From Cytophagales bacterium (GTDB lineage: Bacteria > Bacteroidota > Bacteroidia > Cytophagales > Cyclobacteriaceae), in the NCBI GenBank assembly GCA_024643455.1, contig JAHEMV010000001.1, positions 6,558-41,199 of the forward strand: a DNA stretch of 34,642 nt, given 5' to 3'. Below, piece after piece: positions 20,146 through 29,256 of this stretch. The notes under the pieces were generated by a model. That model saw only the letters and a list, made by a program, of their open reading frames with translations. It did no database searches and was not told the origin of the DNA. Each line of letters begins with the position of its first letter. The first letter of the stretch is position 1. Made by a program: the position numbers and the translations under genes.

Positions 20146-21462
20146 ATGGAACATTTTTCACTTTTCGAACTCAATAGAATCATTGGCGAGGTACTTTCTA
20201 AAAATCTCGAACCATCCTACTGGGTCATTGCTGAAATTGGTGAAATACGTCAAAATCAAAACGGTCACTGCTATCTCGAATTAGTCGAAAAAGAGGGAAA
20301 TCAAATCAAAGCTAAGTCCAGGGCTACCATCTGGTCGTACACCTATCGAAACCTTAGTGGCTGGTTTGAAACCATAACTGGACAAAGCCTGAAACCGGGA
20401 ATGAAAATACTTTGCAATGCCACTGTTCAATTTCATGAAGTCTATGGATTTTCATTGAATATTAAAGATATTGATGCTCAATATACTCTTGGCGAGCGTG
20501 CAAAAAGAAAACAGGAAATCATTGCCCAATTGATCGAAGACGGAATTTTTAATCTGAATAGAGAACTATCGCTCCCAATTATTTCCCAAAATATTGCTGT
20601 GATAAGTAGTGAGTCAGCAGCCGGATTTGGAGATTTTGCCAACCAGCTTTCTGGTAACGGTTTCGGCTATCATTTTAATATTGAATTGTTCAATTCCACC
20701 ATGCAAGGCGATAAAGCGGAAGCATCAATAATTGCCTCGATGCTTCGTGTTTTTGAACGAATAGACGATTTTGATTTATTGGTAATTATCAGGGGTGGAG
20801 GTGCTTCAGTTGACCTTGATTGTTTCGATTCATACGAAATGTCAAGCCATATTGCTCAATTTCCCATACCTGTAATTACAGGAATTGGCCATGAACGTGA
20901 TGAGACGATTGCTGATCTTGTTGCTCATACCAAAATGAAAACACCTACTGCTGTCGCAGAATTCATTATTTCTGGCGCTCAGTATTTTGAATTACTTCTG
21001 AATGAACAGTTTGCTAAAATAACCAACAAGCTTGAAGAATCAATTGAAGAAGAACTTCTCGAGCTTGATCAGTTTTGTAATCGTTTTCAACGAAATGTTC
21101 AACGCCTGCTCTATGAACAAAACTTGAAGTTGAATGGTGTGAAGCATCATTTATTATTTTCGCAACAAAATATGCTCAAATTCCATGAACAACATTTGGA
21201 TGGATTCAGTGCGAAATTGACCAAAAACCCATTTAAAATTATTAACCATGAATATGAATCTCTCTTACATATTCAAAAGGAAATAGAAATTATTGATCCT
21301 AAAAATGTATTGAAACGTGGTTATACGCTTACGTTGATCGATGGTGTGAATATCAATAAAATTAACGAACTCAAGAAAGGCACAAAAATAACTACTATCA
21401 CCAAAAACATGGAATTGGAAAGTGCTTTTGTTACATCAAAAAAAATTAAAAATGACGACTAA
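20146..21462 (+). CDS. xseA: Exodeoxyribonuclease VII large subunit
   Basis: YWVIAEIGEIRQNQNGHCYLELVEK OB-fold, IAVISSESAAGFGDFANQL, LLVIIRGGGASVDLDCFDSYEMSSHIAQFPIPVITGIGHERDETIADLVAHTKMKTPTAVAEFII. Confidence 0.97.
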   Translation: MEHFSLFELNRIIGEVLSKNLEPSYWVIAEIGEIRQNQNGHCYLELVEKEGNQIKAKSRATIWSYTYRNLSGWFETITGQSLKPGMKILCNATVQFHEVYGFSLNIKDIDAQYTLGERAKRKQEIIAQLIEDGIFNLNRELSLPIISQNIAVISSESAAGFGDFANQLSGNGFGYHFNIELFNSTMQGDKAEASIIASMLRVFERIDDFDLLVIIRGGGASVDLDCFDSYEMSSHIAQFPIPVITGIGHERDETIADLVAHTKMKTPTAVAEFIISGAQYFELLLNEQFAKITNKLEESIEEELLELDQFCNRFQRNVQRLLYEQNLKLNGVKHHLLFSQQNMLKFHEQHLDGFSAKLTKNPFKIINHEYESLLHIQKEIEIIDPKNVLKRGYTLTLIDGVNINKINELKKGTKITTITKNMELESAFVTSKKIKNDD

Positions 21463-21655
21463 GAAATTCAATTATAAAAAAGCATTGGAGGAAATCGAGT
21501 TGATTGTTCAAAAAATAGAAAATGAAGAATCGGATATCGATGAACTATCAGAGATGGTGAAAAGAGCTGCTGAACTAATCAAACAATGCAAAGCTAAGCT
21601 AAAAGATACGAATGCCGAACTGGAAGGAATAATCCAAAATCTGCAAGATGAGTAG
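21452..21655 (+). CDS. xseB: Exodeoxyribonuclease VII small subunit (start refined to 21452)
   Basis: MTTKKFNYKKALEEIELIVQKIENEESDIDELSEMVKRAAELIKQCKAKLKDTNAELEGIIQ; overlaps the xseA 3' end by 11 bp. Confidence 0.93.
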   Translation: MTTKKFNYKKALEEIELIVQKIENEESDIDELSEMVKRAAELIKQCKAKLKDTNAELEGIIQNLQDE

Positions 21656-21920
21656 TTAGAAATCCATGATCTATTTTGATGACTATCAATAATCTGGAAT
21701 TAGTCAGTTTATTTGTGCCACACCTCTTTTATGGACTCAAAACAAAAAATTATCAAACTTTAGATCCATAAATACCGATCAAATAAAAATCACGTTCTTC
21801 AAATTAATTGCTTAGTTTAGTAATCAGCAAGATCTATGAAGATGTTTGGAAGATAACATCGCGATCTTTTGCATAACAGAAAAACTAAAATACATTTTTA
21901 AAACAATTCAATTTTTTTTC

Positions 21921-22796
21921 ATGAGAAATCAACTATCACTCCTCGTTTTATTTATAATTTTTACTTTAGGATTAAATGTGTGTACGACAAAAAAAGACAC
22001 TTCACTGGATATGAATAATTTGTATGCCTGGTGCATTGTGCCTTTTGACAACCAACATAGAACACCCACAGAACGGATAGATATGCTGAAAACGCTGGGT
22101 TTCACTTCCTATGCCTATGATTGGCGACACGAACACCTCCCCGAGATGGCTGCTGAGTTTCAATTAGCGAAAGAAAATAATATCCATATCGAGGCAGTAT
22201 GGATGTGGATTGACGTTGCCGATACTGTAGGCAAATTATCTCCGGATAATGAGCAGGTATTTCAAATCATGGAAGATTCGGGAATTCAAACGCAACTCTG
22301 GATCGGAATATCCGAAGCTTATTTTGGCAATTTATCTGACGATTCCTGTATGGTAAAAGCCGAAGCAATGATCCGATACCTCAGCAAGCGTGTTGTACCA
22401 TTCGGTGGCAAAATTGGCCTGTACAATCATGGCGGATGGTTTGGCAACCCGATCAATGAAGTCAGACTGATCAAAGCAATTCCTGATCAGAACCTGGGAA
22501 TTATTTTTAATTTCCATCACGCCCATGAACTCCTTGGCGAGTACCCTGAATTAGTGGATATAATGATGCCATACTTATGGGCTGTTAATTTGGATGGAAT
22601 GAGGGTCGAAGGGCCCAAAATACTACCTATTGGCACTGGAGATAAAGAGCGCGAAATGATTCAAATACTGAAAGAAAAAGGATTTAATGGCCCGTATGGT
22701 ATTCTTGGGCATACGGAAGATGCCGATGTAAAAGTGATTTTGCAGGGAAATTTGGATGGATTGAAGAAAATACTTGCCCAACAATCTGAGATTTAA
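21921..22796 (+). CDS. TIM-barrel sugar-phosphate isomerase/epimerase-like lipoprotein (start refined to 21921)
   Basis: Lipobox MRNQLSLLVLFIIFTLGLNVC; LKTLGFTSYAYDWR...KIGLYNHGGWFGNP...LGIIFNFHHAHE pattern of xylose-isomerase-like TIM barrels. Confidence 0.72.
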   Translation: MRNQLSLLVLFIIFTLGLNVCTTKKDTSLDMNNLYAWCIVPFDNQHRTPTERIDMLKTLGFTSYAYDWRHEHLPEMAAEFQLAKENNIHIEAVWMWIDVADTVGKLSPDNEQVFQIMEDSGIQTQLWIGISEAYFGNLSDDSCMVKAEAMIRYLSKRVVPFGGKIGLYNHGGWFGNPINEVRLIKAIPDQNLGIIFNFHHAHELLGEYPELVDIMMPYLWAVNLDGMRVEGPKILPIGTGDKEREMIQILKEKGFNGPYGILGHTEDADVKVILQGNLDGLKKILAQQSEI

Positions 22797-22857
22797 TGTC
22801 TTTCTTAAAAGGACTAATTTTCAAAATCTTTACAACAGAGTAGCTAGCCGGTTTGGA

Positions 22858-23439
22858 TTATGACATATCCAGCGCATAACCATAATACTGCCCATGATGC
22901 GTAATAGAAAATGGTATAATTTGCATTTTATTGTTTTTATATAGCATAGGTACACCTGCTTCATTTTTGTGGATCGCCAAATTTTCCTGATCGCAATTCA
23001 ATTTATCTGCAAAAACGTTTAATACAGAATCATAACTCTCGTTGTGCTGTGAAGTATAATCGGACTTCATTGATTTGGCACACCTACTTATCATTGTGCC
23101 AGTAGTGTTAGATCGGGCAACTGTATAAATATATTTATCGGTAATTCGTGAAGACGTGTGACATGGATTATTTTCGATGATTACCTGACCTTCTGTTTTC
23201 GAATGGATTTGACAAAGTATTTTTTTGGGTGCAAAAAAAGATTTACCCTTTTGCCGAACATGAATTTTATAAGCGCTTTCCTTCATACTCCATAGCAACC
23301 ATAACGTGCGAAAAGAATTGTCTGCTTTGGCAATCACTTCTTGTTCTTCAAAGGAAAAAATTTTATCCAAAAAGCGCTGGCTTTTCCAATGCCTTCCGGA
23401 TGAAGCAAAAGTCAAATCAACGATATCATTGCCGATCAT
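22858..23439 (-). CDS. 4'-phosphopantetheinyl transferase
   Basis: MIGNDIVDLTFA...FLDKIFSFEEQEVI...LWLLWSMKESAYKIHVR: AcpS/Sfp-type GNDIVDL and WSxKESxYK motifs. Confidence 0.9.
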   Translation of the reverse strand: MIGNDIVDLTFASSGRHWKSQRFLDKIFSFEEQEVIAKADNSFRTLWLLWSMKESAYKIHVRQKGKSFFAPKKILCQIHSKTEGQVIIENNPCHTSSRITDKYIYTVARSNTTGTMISRCAKSMKSDYTSQHNESYDSVLNVFADKLNCDQENLAIHKNEAGVPMLYKNNKMQIIPFSITHHGQYYGYALDMS

Positions 23440-23690
23440 ACAGCATTAAGCTTTGAGATGATGATATCCATAGCTGCCTGCACAGATGTCATTTTTTCCA
23501 TTTCTTCATTCTCTATTTTAATATCGAACTCATCCTCCACATCTAATATTACGTCAACCAGATTTGCTGAATTAATTTTCAAATCCCGGATAAATTGAGT
23601 TTCCTCAGACAGATTTGTATAGGCTTCTTCATCCTGTATGTATGGGAGAACGATCTTCTTCAACTTATCAATTATATCTTCTTTTTCCAT
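23436..23690 (-). CDS. Acyl carrier protein
   Basis: 84 aa acidic protein; KINSANLVDVILDVEDEFDIKIENEEMEKMTSVQAAMDII, Ser within a DSL-like context (NSA). Confidence 0.9.
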   Translation of the reverse strand: MEKEDIIDKLKKIVLPYIQDEEAYTNLSEETQFIRDLKINSANLVDVILDVEDEFDIKIENEEMEKMTSVQAAMDIIISKLNAV

Positions 23691-23699
23691 GCTTCTTAC

Positions 23700-24971
23700 T
23701 TATGCTGAAAAGGTACTAAAAATAATACAGGCATTTACATCGCCAAATCCAAAACTTGCTTTTGCAGCAATTTTTAATGGTTTTTTGATGCTTTTTTTGG
23801 GGATGCAATTTTCATCAATCAAGGTCAAAATCTCTGGATGCACGTCTTCACAATTCAGATTGGGAAATACAAACTGATCTTTCAACTGAAGGACAGTGGC
23901 GACACATTCGATAGATCCTGCAGCAGCAAGACAATGCCCTACCATGGATTTTAATGAATTTATATAGGGAAAATCATTTCCTCTCCTGTTCAACGCATTA
24001 GTCCAGTTTTCAATTTCCAAGGCATCTTTTGAAGTAGCAGTTAGATGCCCGTTTATGACGTCAATATCTTGAGCTGTCATTCCAGCACCTTCAATGGCCT
24101 CCACAATGCACCGCTGCACGGAGGCTGCGTTTGGAGCAGTCATGGTACCTCCATTTCGTTGCCCACCTGAATTAATGGCTCCACTGAGGACTTCTGCATA
24201 AATTGATGCCCCTCGATCTCTGGCACTCTCTAGCGATTCCAGAACAAGGGCACCAGCCCCACTTCCTGGAACAAACCCCGAAGCTGTAGCACTCATGGGT
24301 CTTGAGCCTTGTTCAGGCGAATCATTATGCTTATAGGTCATCACACGCATTGCATCAAATCCTCCCCAGATATATGGGCCATCATCGCTACAGCTGCCGA
24401 CTAACATTCGTTTTGCTTTTCCATTTTGAATACGCTCAAAACCCATGATCAGTGCTTCGGCACCGGTAGTACATGCCGATGAATTAGTCGTAACCTGATT
24501 TCCTAAACCTAATATCCCTCCTAAATAAGCACTTATACCACTTGCCATCGTTTGCACAACAACCGTGCTGCCCAATCGTCGTACTTGTTTGTCATCTAAC
24601 AAATACACTGCTTCTCTAAACTTTTCGATCCCAGAAGTACCTGTTCCAAATACGGCTCCACTATCCACGTCGAGTTCGCTATTCGCATCAATGTCAAAAC
24701 CCGCATCTTTCCAGGCGTCCATACCGGCAATGCAACCGTATAAAATGCCGGAACTATTAAATCCTCGTAGTTGCAATGGAGTAAGGTATTGTGCTTGTAT
24801 CTCATCAGAAATTTGAGGGATACCTCCAATGCAACAGGAAAAATTCAACTCCTTGAGTTTTTCATGAAAAGAAATTCCAGAAACTCCATTTTTTATGGAG
24901 TTAGTAAATGCACTCGTCCCTACACCATTTGGAGCGACCACACCAAGGCCAGTAATAACGACTCTATGCAT
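23700..24971 (-). CDS. Beta-ketoacyl-ACP synthase, KAS II/FabF-like
   Basis: VVITGLGVVAPNGVG; nucleophile TNSSACTTGAEAL; histidines in INGHLTAT and SLKSMVGHCLAAAGSIE. Confidence 0.93.
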   Translation of the reverse strand: MHRVVITGLGVVAPNGVGTSAFTNSIKNGVSGISFHEKLKELNFSCCIGGIPQISDEIQAQYLTPLQLRGFNSSGILYGCIAGMDAWKDAGFDIDANSELDVDSGAVFGTGTSGIEKFREAVYLLDDKQVRRLGSTVVVQTMASGISAYLGGILGLGNQVTTNSSACTTGAEALIMGFERIQNGKAKRMLVGSCSDDGPYIWGGFDAMRVMTYKHNDSPEQGSRPMSATASGFVPGSGAGALVLESLESARDRGASIYAEVLSGAINSGGQRNGGTMTAPNAASVQRCIVEAIEGAGMTAQDIDVINGHLTATSKDALEIENWTNALNRRGNDFPYINSLKSMVGHCLAAAGSIECVATVLQLKDQFVFPNLNCEDVHPEILTLIDENCIPKKSIKKPLKIAAKASFGFGDVNACIIFSTFSA

Positions 24972-25464
24972 TTTCTTTTTGTTTAATCATACCGGATATG
25001 GTTCCCCTGCATACCAGTTCATTTTTTGAATTCAACAGTTTCACCTTGCATTTCAATTTATCGAATCGGAAATATTCCTTCTCAGAAATGACAATGACCT
25101 TTTCACCGGGAAATACAGGTAAAAAGAAGTCAATTTGATTTGATGTTAGTGCTATCTGAAATTTATTTATTCCAGTGACCATTTCATTCATCAAATAAAT
25201 CCCCAGGCAGACCACTCCAATTTGAGCCATTGTTTCAGTCAGGATAACTCCAGGGGTTATGGGGTTATTTTTGAAATGACCACGATAAAAAAAAGCACTT
25301 TTATGAAATGTGTATGCTCCGGTAATTCCTTTATCAGAAATGTTTGAGAGCTCATCCACAAACAAGAATGGCTCCTTATAGGGCAATAGTGCTATAATCT
25401 CTTCACTAGTCATCAATTGTTTAGTAATAAATCCATAGTAATCTAAGCTGGATAAAATTAGCAA
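24964..25464 (-). CDS. 3-hydroxyacyl-ACP dehydratase, FabZ-like (true start may be ATG at 25413)
   Basis: LLPYKEPFLFVDEL, FFYRGHFKNNPITPGVILTETMAQIGVV hotdog-fold FabZ signature. Confidence 0.88.
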   Translation of the reverse strand: MLILSSLDYYGFITKQLMTSEEIIALLPYKEPFLFVDELSNISDKGITGAYTFHKSAFFYRGHFKNNPITPGVILTETMAQIGVVCLGIYLMNEMVTGINKFQIALTSNQIDFFLPVFPGEKVIVISEKEYFRFDKLKCKVKLLNSKNELVCRGTISGMIKQKENA

Positions 25465-26255
25465 ATGTGTTCACCACCATCGGCTTGAATAATACTGCCA
25501 TTTATCCATGATGCTTCATCTCTACTTAATAAATATACGACGTTTGCCACATCCTCAGGGGTAGTGAGCCGCTTGAAAGGATTACGTAAAAGCGCTTGCT
25601 CGATTATTTTGTCACTTCCCGGAATTACGCGCAACGAAGTAGTATCTGTTACTCCGGCCTGTATGCAATTGGCCCGAATCCCAAATGGTGCAAACTCCAG
25701 GGCAATATTTCTGGTGATCGCTTCAAGGGTCACTTTGGCAGCAGAAACTGCAGCGTAACTTTTCCAAGCTTTCGAATTACCCTCACTGGTAAAACTAATG
25801 ATTCGGGTATCTTGTGCAAATAAACTGGCATCAAAAAGCTCCCTGGTCCAATCATACAAGCTGATTGCCATGGCATTGATGGTTAAATTAAAATCATCGT
25901 TTTGCAAGATCGCTATATCCTGAGCAATCATGGGTTTTAAATTACCTTTGGCAATACTGTGCACCAGTACACGAATTCGACCCTTATCTCCCAAGCACAG
26001 CTTTAATTCTTCAATGATTTCACTCCTTTTGGCTGTATTTATCGCGTCAGCATTGAATGATTTGAATAGTATACCTTCCTTTTTTATACGTTCAAAATCG
26101 TTTTGAATTACATCCATCTGCGCTTTGGAATTGCGGTGCACTACACAGATGTTGTACCCATGTGATGCTAATTTTTTTGCGCTGGCAAAACCTAACCCGC
26201 TTGAGCCTCCTAATATAATCGCCCAATAATTTTTACCGTGAAACTCTTTTACCAT
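25458..26255 (-). CDS. Short-chain dehydrogenase/reductase, enoyl-ACP-reductase-like (FabI/FabL type)
   Basis: GGSSGLG cofactor motif; active-site spacing Y-AAVSAA-K (Y-x6-K) rather than the classical Y-x3-K; C-terminal GSIIQADGG. Confidence 0.85.
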   Translation of the reverse strand: MVKEFHGKNYWAIILGGSSGLGFASAKKLASHGYNICVVHRNSKAQMDVIQNDFERIKKEGILFKSFNADAINTAKRSEIIEELKLCLGDKGRIRVLVHSIAKGNLKPMIAQDIAILQNDDFNLTINAMAISLYDWTRELFDASLFAQDTRIISFTSEGNSKAWKSYAAVSAAKVTLEAITRNIALEFAPFGIRANCIQAGVTDTTSLRVIPGSDKIIEQALLRNPFKRLTTPEDVANVVYLLSRDEASWINGSIIQADGGEHIC

Positions 26256-27301
26256 TTTAATAAAATACGTTGTGCTGAAAAACCAGGCCCAAAACTCAAC
26301 ATCAAACCTATATCTCCTTTTGAATTAATTCTGTCCATAAAACGCTCCAACACATACAATACTGTGGCACTGGACATATTCCCGTACAACCTTAATACCT
26401 CTTTTGTGTCATCAACATTTTTACCCAATGCTCCAAATAGGTCTTCGACGGTTTGCACAATTTTTTTTCCTCCGGGATGGAAAATTAAGTGATCCACATC
26501 TTCGATCATCAAATTATTATGTGCTAAAAAAGGAGTTAGGATCTGTGGAAAGTGCTCTGCTATCGTTTCCGGAACAGCTTTATCCAACACCATTTCCAAA
26601 CCAGTATTTCGGAGTTTGAAACCCATTAAATGTTCTGCATTATAAAAATGATACATGGCTTCGTCAATGATTTCTGGCCCTTCTTCATCTTCATACGAAG
26701 AAACAATAACGCTTGCGGCTCCATCTCCAAAAATAGCCGCGCTCACAATATTGACCATAGAATAATCTTCTAGTTGAAAAGTGGCTGTTGGAGATTCGAC
26801 AGCAATTACGGCGGCACGTTTATTTGGATTTGCCTTGAGGAAATTTTTTGCATAAATAATGCCGGATACTCCTGCCACACATCCCATTTCAGTGACAGGC
26901 AAACGCACAATATCCTGTTTCATTTTTAATCGATTGATCAGGTAAGCATCCAATGAAGGAATCAAGATTCCCGTGCAGCTTACAGTAATTATAAAGTCGA
27001 TATCCTTTGGTTGGAGTTTTGCTTTAGTTAGCGATTTTTGAAGTGCACTTTCGGCCAGTTTAATAACTTCCCTTGAATAAATATCATTTTTATCTTCAAA
27101 TGACGTGCTTTGAAATACTTCTTGAGCATCCATGATAGAATAACGCTGATCTACCCCCGCATTTTCAAAAATCTTAAGCACTTTACGTTGAAACCGCATT
27201 TCCTGCCCGGACATCCAGTCCATGACATAGGGTAGGATATCCTTTGTTGATCTCGTATATTTTGGCAGTTGCTTGGCAACGGCAGTTATTTTAACACTCA
27301 T
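26249..27301 (-). CDS. Type III polyketide synthase (chalcone/stilbene synthase superfamily)
   Basis: 350 aa; Cys-His-Asn triad in PVTEMGCVAGVSG, LIFHPGGKKI, RLYGNMSSATVLYVLERF; C-terminal LSFGPGFSAQ. Confidence 0.95.
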   Translation of the reverse strand: MSVKITAVAKQLPKYTRSTKDILPYVMDWMSGQEMRFQRKVLKIFENAGVDQRYSIMDAQEVFQSTSFEDKNDIYSREVIKLAESALQKSLTKAKLQPKDIDFIITVSCTGILIPSLDAYLINRLKMKQDIVRLPVTEMGCVAGVSGIIYAKNFLKANPNKRAAVIAVESPTATFQLEDYSMVNIVSAAIFGDGAASVIVSSYEDEEGPEIIDEAMYHFYNAEHLMGFKLRNTGLEMVLDKAVPETIAEHFPQILTPFLAHNNLMIEDVDHLIFHPGGKKIVQTVEDLFGALGKNVDDTKEVLRLYGNMSSATVLYVLERFMDRINSKGDIGLMLSFGPGFSAQRILLKW

Positions 27302-28015
27302 CTACTTTTGTTGAATAATCCATTGAAACCGGAAAGCCCATTTCCACCTGATTTGAGCTTTTGCTCCGATTTCTTTTGTTATATTTTTTAAGTCACTACG
27401 TTTAAATCCCTTCAAAACAGATGTCAATCCATCCTCTTTTACCATTTTATTTTTGATTGTAATACACAATATATTGAATAAAAAGTATGCAATCCCATGC
27501 CTATGCAAATCATTAATTACAATTCCAATAGAAGCTTTATTTAACACCATAGACAAAAATTTTACGAGCTGTGCCTCAGTAAAATGATGCAGAAATAAAG
27601 TAGATAAAACAATGTCATATTCCATTGCTTTAAATTCCTCAGAAAAAATATCGCAATGTACATAGACAATCTCAGGGTATAACTGTGATAATTTAGCAGC
27701 ATAATCTATTGCATCTTTATTCGCATCGATACCAATCAAATTAAAATTATATCCTTCCTTTTTTCCAAATTCAGCAATCTCTCGTAAAATATCTCCTCCT
27801 CCACAACCCAAGTCAATCAGGGTCAACGATTTTTCTTTTGGATGATCTTTTAACAGTTTTTTAAGCCCCTGGATAGTTACCCTATTCCCTCCCAGCCATT
27901 TATTGATGATCGCCAGCTTATCCAATGTGTCATGCAACACTTCCCCACCTATGGAGAAATCATCCATTAATTCACTTTTATCCGCTCGGTATGTAGTATC
28001 TGCAAATAGACTCAT
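27302..28015 (-). CDS. Class I SAM-dependent methyltransferase
   Basis: LTLIDLGCGGGDILREIAEF motif I, IGIDANKDAIDYA motif II, LSTLFLHHF. Confidence 0.9.
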   Translation of the reverse strand: MSLFADTTYRADKSELMDDFSIGGEVLHDTLDKLAIINKWLGGNRVTIQGLKKLLKDHPKEKSLTLIDLGCGGGDILREIAEFGKKEGYNFNLIGIDANKDAIDYAAKLSQLYPEIVYVHCDIFSEEFKAMEYDIVLSTLFLHHFTEAQLVKFLSMVLNKASIGIVINDLHRHGIAYFLFNILCITIKNKMVKEDGLTSVLKGFKRSDLKNITKEIGAKAQIRWKWAFRFQWIIQQK

Positions 28016-29166
28016 TTTGCCTGCATTGGTTTGCCGTGTGTGAGTTGTATTATCTTTGGCAGAAGGACGGGGAACAATTTTAACAATAATAATACTACTT
28101 CCGCCAAATTAGTATAACCAAATAATCTTGCGATGAATCGCCCCACATGCAAACGAAATTTAAATTCCTTATTCCACTCCCTAAAGTAGGCTTTTTCCAA
28201 TTCATCCCTTGATTTAATTTCATCATTGAAATAGTTAATTATCAGTTTTGAAACCATTTGTGCACTTCGGATGGCCATGCTCATTCCGTTTCCACATAAC
28301 GGATGAATCATCCCTGCCGTATCCCCGCACATCAGTATGTGATGTTCTACAGGAGTTTTTGCAGCAAAGGAAATCTGACTTATCGTCAAAGGAGTCTTAA
28401 AAACCGGTATAGTTTGTTCAAAAATATTTTTTAGGTGCTTGTTTTTAAAGATAACCTGCTCTTGAAAATCATCAATGCTTTTATATTTTTTAAAAGAATC
28501 AAAACTGGTGATGTAGCATAAATTAATGGTATTATCTTCGACTTTTGACGCTCCGCAATACCCGCCAGCAAAATTATGCAGTGCGACTAAGTTATCGGCG
28601 AAATCACCGGAGACATGTGTTTTGACGGCCAAAAAAGGGGATTTCCTCCTGATAAAACTACGATCTAATTTGACATCAATTGCCGATCGTTTTCCATATG
28701 CACCAATCACTATACTGGACATATAGACCGATTTTTGTTTTGTGATAATAGTGAATTTTTCTTTGTGAAAATGGATATCAATGACTTGTTCATGGACTAG
28801 TTTTACACCACTGGCTTTTGCTTTTTCGGCCATAGCATAATCAAATTTATATCGACTAATCCCAAATCCACCTAATGGCAATGGCGAGGATATGATGTTG
28901 TTTTTAGATGTGCTTAGTTCAAACCTATCTATTTTTTTTGCACCAAGAGAAAATGGATCAATGTCCAGGGATCGTAAATAAGGCAATACTTCATTGGATA
29001 CATACTCACCACAGACTTTTTGCTTTGGATATGTATTTTTCTCTAACAGTAATACGGAAATAGAATATTTTGAAAGATGAATCGCGGACGTTAAACCTGC
29101 TAATCCTCCACCTATTATGATGACGTCAAACGGTTTAGAAAGGCCTGATAATGAATCGAATGGCAA
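28012..29166 (-). CDS. FAD-dependent oxidoreductase (UbiH/geranylgeranyl-reductase-like flavoprotein; TTG start)
   Basis: FDVIIIGGGLAGLTSAIHLSKYSISVLLLEKNTYPKQKVCGEYVS and HILMCGDTAGMIHPLCGNGMSMAIRSA FAD motifs. Confidence 0.9.
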   Translation of the reverse strand: MPFDSLSGLSKPFDVIIIGGGLAGLTSAIHLSKYSISVLLLEKNTYPKQKVCGEYVSNEVLPYLRSLDIDPFSLGAKKIDRFELSTSKNNIISSPLPLGGFGISRYKFDYAMAEKAKASGVKLVHEQVIDIHFHKEKFTIITKQKSVYMSSIVIGAYGKRSAIDVKLDRSFIRRKSPFLAVKTHVSGDFADNLVALHNFAGGYCGASKVEDNTINLCYITSFDSFKKYKSIDDFQEQVIFKNKHLKNIFEQTIPVFKTPLTISQISFAAKTPVEHHILMCGDTAGMIHPLCGNGMSMAIRSAQMVSKLIINYFNDEIKSRDELEKAYFREWNKEFKFRLHVGRFIARLFGYTNLAEVVLLLLKLFPVLLPKIIQLTHGKPMQAK

Positions 29167-29224
29167 TGCAAGGTTTAGTTAATAGTTAGATATCTTGAAA
29201 TTAACCTTTAAAACATTTATAACA

Positions 29225-29256
29225 CAATTATACCCTTTAATCTTTACTCGATTCAA
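29225..29256 (-). promoter_or_regulatory. Candidate promoter of the type III PKS operon (TTG-N21-TATAATTG)
   Basis: Minus strand TTG (29256-29254), 21 nt spacer, TATAATTG (29232-29225), one mismatch to TAnnTTTG, about 59 nt upstream of the operon's first start codon. Confidence 0.3.

Noticed and set aside
20099-20284. 61-aa ORF overlapping the xseA start
   Set aside because: Out of frame with xseA, which has strong homology from 20146.
21912-21919. T8 tract directly before the TIM-barrel lipoprotein ATG, considered as a phase-variable slip site
   Set aside because: Eight Ts in an AT-rich intergenic region are weak evidence; it lies outside the coding frame and there is no population data.
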